Shown: piece by piece, positions 6,204-9,062 of the stretch
Layout: every line of letters begins with the position of its first letter
How positions within the stretch are numbered: the stretch's first letter is position 1
NCBI GenBank assembly: GCA_905480305.1
Contig: CAJQPV010000270.1
Location: 1 to 9,062, forward strand
Reading direction: 5' to 3'
DNA: 9,062 bases
Source: an uncultured Gammaproteobacteria bacterium
GTDB taxonomy: Bacteria; Pseudomonadota; Gammaproteobacteria; UBA9214
Program-made: the position numbers and the translations under genes
The notes under the pieces: model-generated
Databases searched by the model: none
The model's input: only the letters and a program-made list of their open reading frames with translations
Told to the model about the DNA's origin: nothing

Positions 6204-7625
6204 TCAGGCGGGTCTTTGCAAACCGTATTTCCTGAGCTTCTCTACCAGTGTAGTACGTCGCATTCCAAGCCGCCTGGCGGCATGCGCGACCACGCCACCT
6301 GAATCCGTTAGAGCCTGTTTGATGTAGCTGATCTCCATGTAACCGAGATGCTCTTTCAGATTAAGTCCATCTCGTGGCAAGCGGGGGTCGAGATCCTCGG
6401 ATGTGACCGGCGCCCCGACCAGCGAGTCAACCAGCTTGTCAGTAACGTCAATTTCACCATTCTGGAATTTTTCCGGGAGGTCTCCGGCATCCACTACACC
6501 GTAGGGATGTAAAATTGCAAGGCGCTCAACCAGGTTTGCCAGTTCCCTTACATTACCCGGCCAGCCATATTGACACAGTGCATAGATGGCACCAGGGGAC
6601 AGCCTTACGGATCCACGCTTCTCATGCTCAATACGCCGCACCAGTTCATTTACCAGCAACGGTATGTCCTCGACACGGTTTCGCAGCGGCGGCACCTCAA
6701 TCGGAAAAACATTCAGGCGATAAAACAGGTCCTCTCGAAAGTCTCCTGCCTTGATGCCCTCCTCAAGATTTCGGTGAGTTGCCGCCAGGATACGCACGTC
6801 AGAAGTAAGGGTTTTGTTGGAGCCTACCCGTTCGAATGTTCGCTCCTGCAACACCCGCAATATCTTGACCTGCATCTGCAGGCTCATGTCGCCTATTTCA
6901 TCAAGGAAAAGCGTACCGCCTTCGGCCATTTCAAAGCGGCCCTCGCGGTCGCTGATGGCACCGGTGAAGGCCCCTTTCTCATGACCAAACAATTCTGATT
7001 CCAGCAGGTCTGACGGAATAGCACCACAGTTGACCGGTACAAAAGGCCCTTCGCGACGTGATGAATGATAGTGAAGATTACGCGCTACAACTTCCTTGCC
7101 GGTCCCGGATTCACCAAGGATTAAAACGTTGGCATCACTGCCCGCCACCTGGTCAATCATCTTGCGAACATTCTGTATAGGGCGGCTACTTCCTACCAGG
7201 CTGCGGAACAGTTCTACCGGGCGGTCTGAAACACCCGGTGAACGATGTGAATTTGTATACACTTCTGCCTGATGCAAGGCACTGGTGAGCTGGGAATATT
7301 GCGTAGGTGTTTCGATACGACCAAGAATGCATGAACCAGCTTCAATCGTCACCGTCGGTTCCTTGCCTTTCTCGGAGAGAAGATAGATTGGCAGATTTTC
7401 ATCAAAACTGTGAACTTCGCCAAGCAATGTTGCAAGTGTGCTATCCGATTCACAACTACCAATTAGAACTGCCTGAATACTGCTGGCATCACCGGCGTAT
7501 TCTTTCCAGCGACCACAATCCCTAACGAGCACCGGGTTATAATTTATGAATTTCAGTATGGCCTGTATCTCCAGACCCAATTCAGGATCTGCTTCGATTA
7601 TCAGAATCTTGGGCTCACTAGGCAT
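6204..7625 (-). CDS. fleQ: FleQ-type sigma-54-dependent flagellar master regulator
   Basis: FleQ is the top activator of polar flagellar genes and binds c-di-GMP and FleN. Counting from the ATG at 7625 the protein has 473 residues. Residues about 5-120 form a receiver-like domain whose phosphorylation site is lost (VLIGSCES where an Asp would be), as in Pseudomonas FleQ. The AAA+ domain begins near 140 ([15 protein letters not shown]): Walker A GESGTGKE (171-178), the sigma-54 contact loop GAFTGA (218-223), Walker [11 protein letters not shown] (236-245), [13 protein letters not shown], and [16 protein letters not shown]. The Fis-type helix-turn-helix closes the protein (443-469, [21 protein letters not shown]). 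The ATG at 7625 is preferred because AGGA lies eight bases upstream and it matches the family start; a TTG at 7682 would add 19 unsupported residues. Identity with Pseudomonas FleQ in the AAA+ part is clearly very high by eye. Confidence 0.96.
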   Translation of the reverse strand: MPSEPKILIIEADPELGLEIQAILKFINYNPVLVRDCGRWKEYAGDASSIQAVLIGSCESDSTLATLLGEVHSFDENLPIYLLSEKGKEPTVTIEAGSCILGRIETPTQYSQLTSALHQAEVYTNSHRSPGVSDRPVELFRSLVGSSRPIQNVRKMIDQVAGSDANVLILGESGTGKEVVARNLHYHSSRREGPFVPVNCGAIPSDLLESELFGHEKGAFTGAISDREGRFEMAEGGTLFLDEIGDMSLQMQVKILRVLQERTFERVGSNKTLTSDVRILAATHRNLEEGIKAGDFREDLFYRLNVFPIEVPPLRNRVEDIPLLVNELVRRIEHEKRGSVRLSPGAIYALCQYGWPGNVRELANLVERLAILHPYGVVDAGDLPEKFQNGEIDVTDKLVDSLVGAPVTSEDLDPRLPRDGLNLKEHLGYMEISYIKQALTDSGGVVAHAARRLGMRRTTLVEKLRKYGLQRPA

Positions 7626-8017
7626 TGTTTTTCCTAAGGTGTTTTGCGATTGATGCGCGTGATTATCGTAAAAACCCGACAATTATTAAAGTTTTTTATC
7701 CCCTGTCATTAAGTGGAAGTTAAACACCCGGCTGTAGCTATGTCAAAGTAATGCTGGCGCGACACGTATACACCCAAAATCAAGGCGCTTTTTATACGCC
7801 GAAAAACTTACTATACCACTGTTATTTATAAATTTATTAACCATCGAGATGACAGAGCAGGTCACGATTTTGACAAGCAGAAAAACATCAGTCACAGCAA
7901 CACCAGAATGACTTACTTGTCAGGCTGTTTCTTCAACGGAAATACAGCACGATGAAGTCACCCATCGAGAGCGCGTCAATATATTGTCGATATGTGCACC
8001 GAAACACAAAATCCATC
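7626..8017. other. Divergent control region between fleQ and the flgM-like gene
   Basis: About 390 bases without a gene, fairly AT-rich. It holds the fleQ leader and ribosome site, the candidate fleQ promoter, a copy of CACGTATACA (7763-7772) also seen upstream of fleN, a small GGCG/CGCC hairpin (7784-7800), and other TATA-rich stretches. Beyond it lies the plus-strand sigma-28 promoter. A 22-codon ORF from the ATG at 7952 has no supporting features. Confidence 0.6.
7717..7746 (-). promoter_or_regulatory. Candidate sigma-70 promoter of fleQ
   Basis: On the minus strand a perfect -35 TTGACA (7746-7741) is followed at 18 bases by TAACTT (7722-7717), a poor -10. A start near 7710 would give a leader of about 85 bases. 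Only the -35 is strong. The same stretch also holds a weak sigma-28-like match and a partial FleQ-box match, so the assignment is tentative. Confidence 0.35.
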
Positions 8018-8044
8018 TAAACTCTTTGATTCGACGGACGATAA
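8018..8044 (+). promoter_or_regulatory. Sigma-28 (FliA) promoter of the flgM-like gene
   Basis: TAAACTCT at 8018-8025, an 11-base spacer, then GACGATAA at 8037-8044. The FliA consensus is TAAAGTTT, 11 bases, GCCGATAA. The TAAA core matches completely, seven of eight -10 bases match, and the spacing is exact. Transcription would begin near 8050-8055 and run into the small gene at 8128 with a leader of about 75 bases. Confidence 0.82.
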
Positions 8045-8127
8045 GTTAACTGTGTCAGGGATGCACAAAAAACAAAGCGATTTTAAATTTAATAAGCAGA
8101 ATAGCAAACACAAAGGCCTGTTCACAC

Positions 8128-8280
8128 ATGTTAAAAAAAACCAATAACACCACAGAGAAAGTGCCTGATCGCATTGATGAAATACGTTTACAACTTAGTG
8201 AAGATGACTATTTCGTCGACAGCCTGCAAATAGCCGACAGGATTATTGATATAGAACTGGCACTTGCCGGTAGCAAATAG
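8128..8280 (+). CDS. flgM: Short FlgM-like anti-sigma-28 factor (50 residues)
   Basis: FlgM binds FliA and keeps it from RNA polymerase until it is exported through the finished hook-basal body. Residues 14-40 ([10 protein letters not shown], then [11 protein letters not shown]) align without a gap to the C-terminal sigma-binding part of Salmonella FlgM (ERVEALKTAI, then MDTGKIADSLI), keeping the R-hydrophobic-acidic start, the VD/MD turn, the IAD core and the following E and L. The protein has only 50 residues, against about 95-110 for most FlgM, and lacks most of the disordered N-terminal half. The frame is open upstream to 8050 but offers no ATG, GTG or TTG, so this start is the only standard one; AAAGG lies 11 bases before it. 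The near-perfect sigma-28 promoter at 8018-8044 fits flgM autoregulation. Unusually, flgA and flgN are not adjacent. Confidence 0.82.
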   Translation: MLKKTNNTTEKVPDRIDEIRLQLSEDDYFVDSLQIADRIIDIELALAGSK

Positions 8281-8320
8281 CCAACAACAAACAGCCACTG
8301 ATTCACCACTGGCAGCAGAC

Positions 8321-8351
8321 CAGGCCGCTACCCGGAAAAAGCCCCGGCCTG
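8321..8351 (+). terminator. Inverted repeat downstream of flgM
   Basis: CAGGCCG (8321-8327) and CGGCCTG (8345-8351) are perfect 7-base arms around a 17-base loop, 40 bases after the flgM stop. No T-run follows, so intrinsic termination is not clearly supported. It may end the flgM transcript by another route or separate it from the tRNA promoter. Confidence 0.3.
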
Positions 8352-8354
8352 ACG

Positions 8355-8385
8355 TTGGATCACACTCAAAGCATAGTGTTAGAAT
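8355..8385 (+). promoter_or_regulatory. Candidate tRNA operon promoter
   Basis: TTGGAT (8355-8360) and TAGAAT (8380-8385) are separated by 19 bases, longer than ideal. CCCG follows the -10, a GC-rich discriminator as at many stable-RNA promoters. A start near 8392 would leave about 33 bases before the first tRNA. Confidence 0.4.
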
Positions 8386-8424
8386 CCCGAATAACAGGTT
8401 CTGTATAAACCAATTTTCCCTTAC

Positions 8425-8500
<76 letters not shown>

Positions 8501-8514
8501 CATTACAGACTCCT

Positions 8515-8591
8515 GCCCCGGTAGCTCAGCTGGATAGAGCAAGCGCCTCCTAAGCGCTAGGTCGGACGTTCGAATCGTCTCCGGGGCACCA
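8515..8591 (+). tRNA. tRNA-Arg (anticodon CCT)
   Basis: A 77-base cloverleaf with a perfect seven-pair acceptor GCCCCGG/CCGGGGC, D stem GCTC/GAGC, anticodon stem AGCGC/GCGCT with loop CTCCTAA, T stem GGACG/CGTCT with loop TTCGAAT, and encoded ACCA. The anticodon at 8549-8551 is CCT, reading AGG. It follows the alanine tRNA by 14 bases and is probably co-transcribed. No duplicated 3' end or integrase is visible next to it. Confidence 0.96.
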
Positions 8592-8625
8592 TTTCACACA
8601 GGAACTATCTAGTACTTTCGTCTAA

Positions 8626-8654
8626 TTGAGTCGGATACCCATAGTATCTAGTAT
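8626..8654 (+). promoter_or_regulatory. Candidate promoter of the small exported protein gene, with operator-like repeats
   Basis: TTGAGT (8626-8631) and TAGTAT (8649-8654) lie 17 bases apart, each matching four of six consensus bases. The direct repeat TATCTAGTA occurs at 8606-8614 and 8645-8653, GGATAC at 8633-8638 and 8655-8660, and the dyad CCATA...TATGG (8639-8656) covers the -10. The 128-base gap after the tRNA therefore looks like a control region. Confidence 0.45.
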
Positions 8655-8719
8655 GGATACAGTTGCTGCAGAGATTAATTGCAAGCTGTACTTTTAAAAT
8701 GCCAAACAGGGATGGTTAA

Positions 8720-9004
8720 ATGAACTACAAGGGCCTGGCTGCTGCAGTATTTCTGTGTGTCACGCTTGCTAATATATCCACCCCGGCCAGTGCCAGTGCC
8801 AGTGCCAGTGCCGAACAGATTACCAGTCACAGCGCGGCACAGTTTCAGCCTCAGAATGAATCCACTACCATCAGGTCAACCGAGGTCGTAAAAATACCTG
8901 CCGGTCAGGATAATCCTGTGAAATTCAGCATGCTCGATACGATATGCATTGTCAGTCTTGCAGTAGCAGGGCTGGTGCTTTTAAAAAGAGTACAAGGCGA
9001 GTAA
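8720..9004 (+). CDS. Small secreted or membrane-anchored protein of unknown function
   Basis: I do not recognise this 94-residue protein. Residues 1-31 look like a signal peptide: a Lys at 4, a hydrophobic core LAAAVFLCVTLA (6-17), then an Ala-Ser run (23-31) giving several AxA cleavage choices. The middle (about 32-70) is polar and Gln/Ser/Thr-rich. Residues 71-88 (MLDTICIVSLAVAGLVLL) form a second hydrophobic helix followed by KRVQGE. That order, signal peptide then short ectodomain then helix then basic tail, suggests a single-pass inner-membrane protein with its middle in the periplasm. It resembles sorting-tail layouts but no PEP, LPXTG or similar motif is seen. The AGGGA ribosome site seven bases before the ATG is good, and a plausible promoter lies upstream. 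It starts 128 bases after the tRNA-Arg gene. Confidence 0.72.
   Translation: MNYKGLAAAVFLCVTLANISTPASASASASAEQITSHSAAQFQPQNESTTIRSTEVVKIPAGQDNPVKFSMLDTICIVSLAVAGLVLLKRVQGE
8786..8812 (+). repeat. In-frame GCCAGT hexanucleotide repeat, 4.5 copies
   Basis: GCCAGT occurs four times in a row and ends with a half copy, encoding an Ala-Ser run across the likely signal-peptidase region of the small exported protein. Changes in copy number would keep the reading frame and only lengthen or shorten the run. Confidence 0.9.
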
Positions 9005-9062
9005 CCAATACCAACAGGCAATTCCTGGCTGTCCAGCCATCACCTGCCCCGGAGTGATACTG

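Noticed and set aside
6120..6302. Plus-strand 60-codon ORF across the fleQ end
   Set aside because: It runs antisense into the conserved helix-turn-helix of fleQ and has no recognisable protein features.
7626..7682. N-terminal extension of FleQ from a TTG at 7682
   Set aside because: The ATG at 7625 has an AGGA ribosome site and agrees with the usual FleQ start; the added residues resemble nothing in the family.
8061..8147. 28-codon ORF from the ATG at 8061 as the first gene after the sigma-28 promoter
   Set aside because: It is Lys/Asn-rich with no domain, overlaps the FlgM-like start in another frame, and the FlgM alignment explains the promoter better. A leader-peptide role cannot be excluded.
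8515..8591. tRNA-Arg as an integration site for a mobile element
   Set aside because: No integrase, no repeated copy of the tRNA 3' end and no composition change is visible in the remaining 470 bases.
9026..9039. TGGCTG-TC-CAGCCA hairpin after the last gene as a terminator
   Set aside because: The loop is too tight unless the inner pair opens, and no T-run follows.

Overview
The window reads as chromosome of a motile gammaproteobacterium, probably with a polar flagellum. It carries a FleQ-type sigma-54 activator, a FleN/FlhG ATPase and FliA. The FleQ-FleN pair is typical of Pseudomonas-like gammaproteobacteria. I cannot name a genus. No insertion sequence, phage gene or CRISPR array is visible, and base composition looks fairly even apart from two AT-rich intergenic stretches.

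Layout. Positions 1-1136 (+) hold the end of a MEMO-family gene and a complete AMMECR1-family gene, i.e. proteins B and A of the poorly understood AmmeMemoRadiSam set. They run tail-to-tail into a minus-strand flagellar control block. In transcription order that block is fleQ (7625-6204), a globin-like/PAS/GGDEF/EAL protein (5910-3646), then fleN, fliA and a small GYF-like membrane protein (3237-1123). A good sigma-54 promoter sits just before fleN (3346-3330), and fleN and fliA share an ATGA overlap. On the other strand, divergent from fleQ, is a 50-residue gene (8128-8280) that aligns without gaps to the sigma-28-binding part of FlgM and lies behind a near-consensus sigma-28 promoter (8018-8044). 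Next come tRNA-Ala(CGC), tRNA-Arg(CCT) and an unrecognised small exported/membrane protein with a hexanucleotide repeat in its signal-peptide region.

How it fits together. From family knowledge, FleQ with sigma-54 starts the flagellar cascade and responds to c-di-GMP. FleN restrains FleQ. FliA runs the late genes and FlgM holds FliA until the hook is finished. This locus puts all four regulators together with an apparently active c-di-GMP phosphodiesterase, while flhF, cheY and all structural flagellar genes are absent from the window. The inferred picture is a compact control module: the phosphodiesterase lowers c-di-GMP near FleQ/FleN, FleQ fires the fleN-fliA promoter, and FliA switches on its own short inhibitor.
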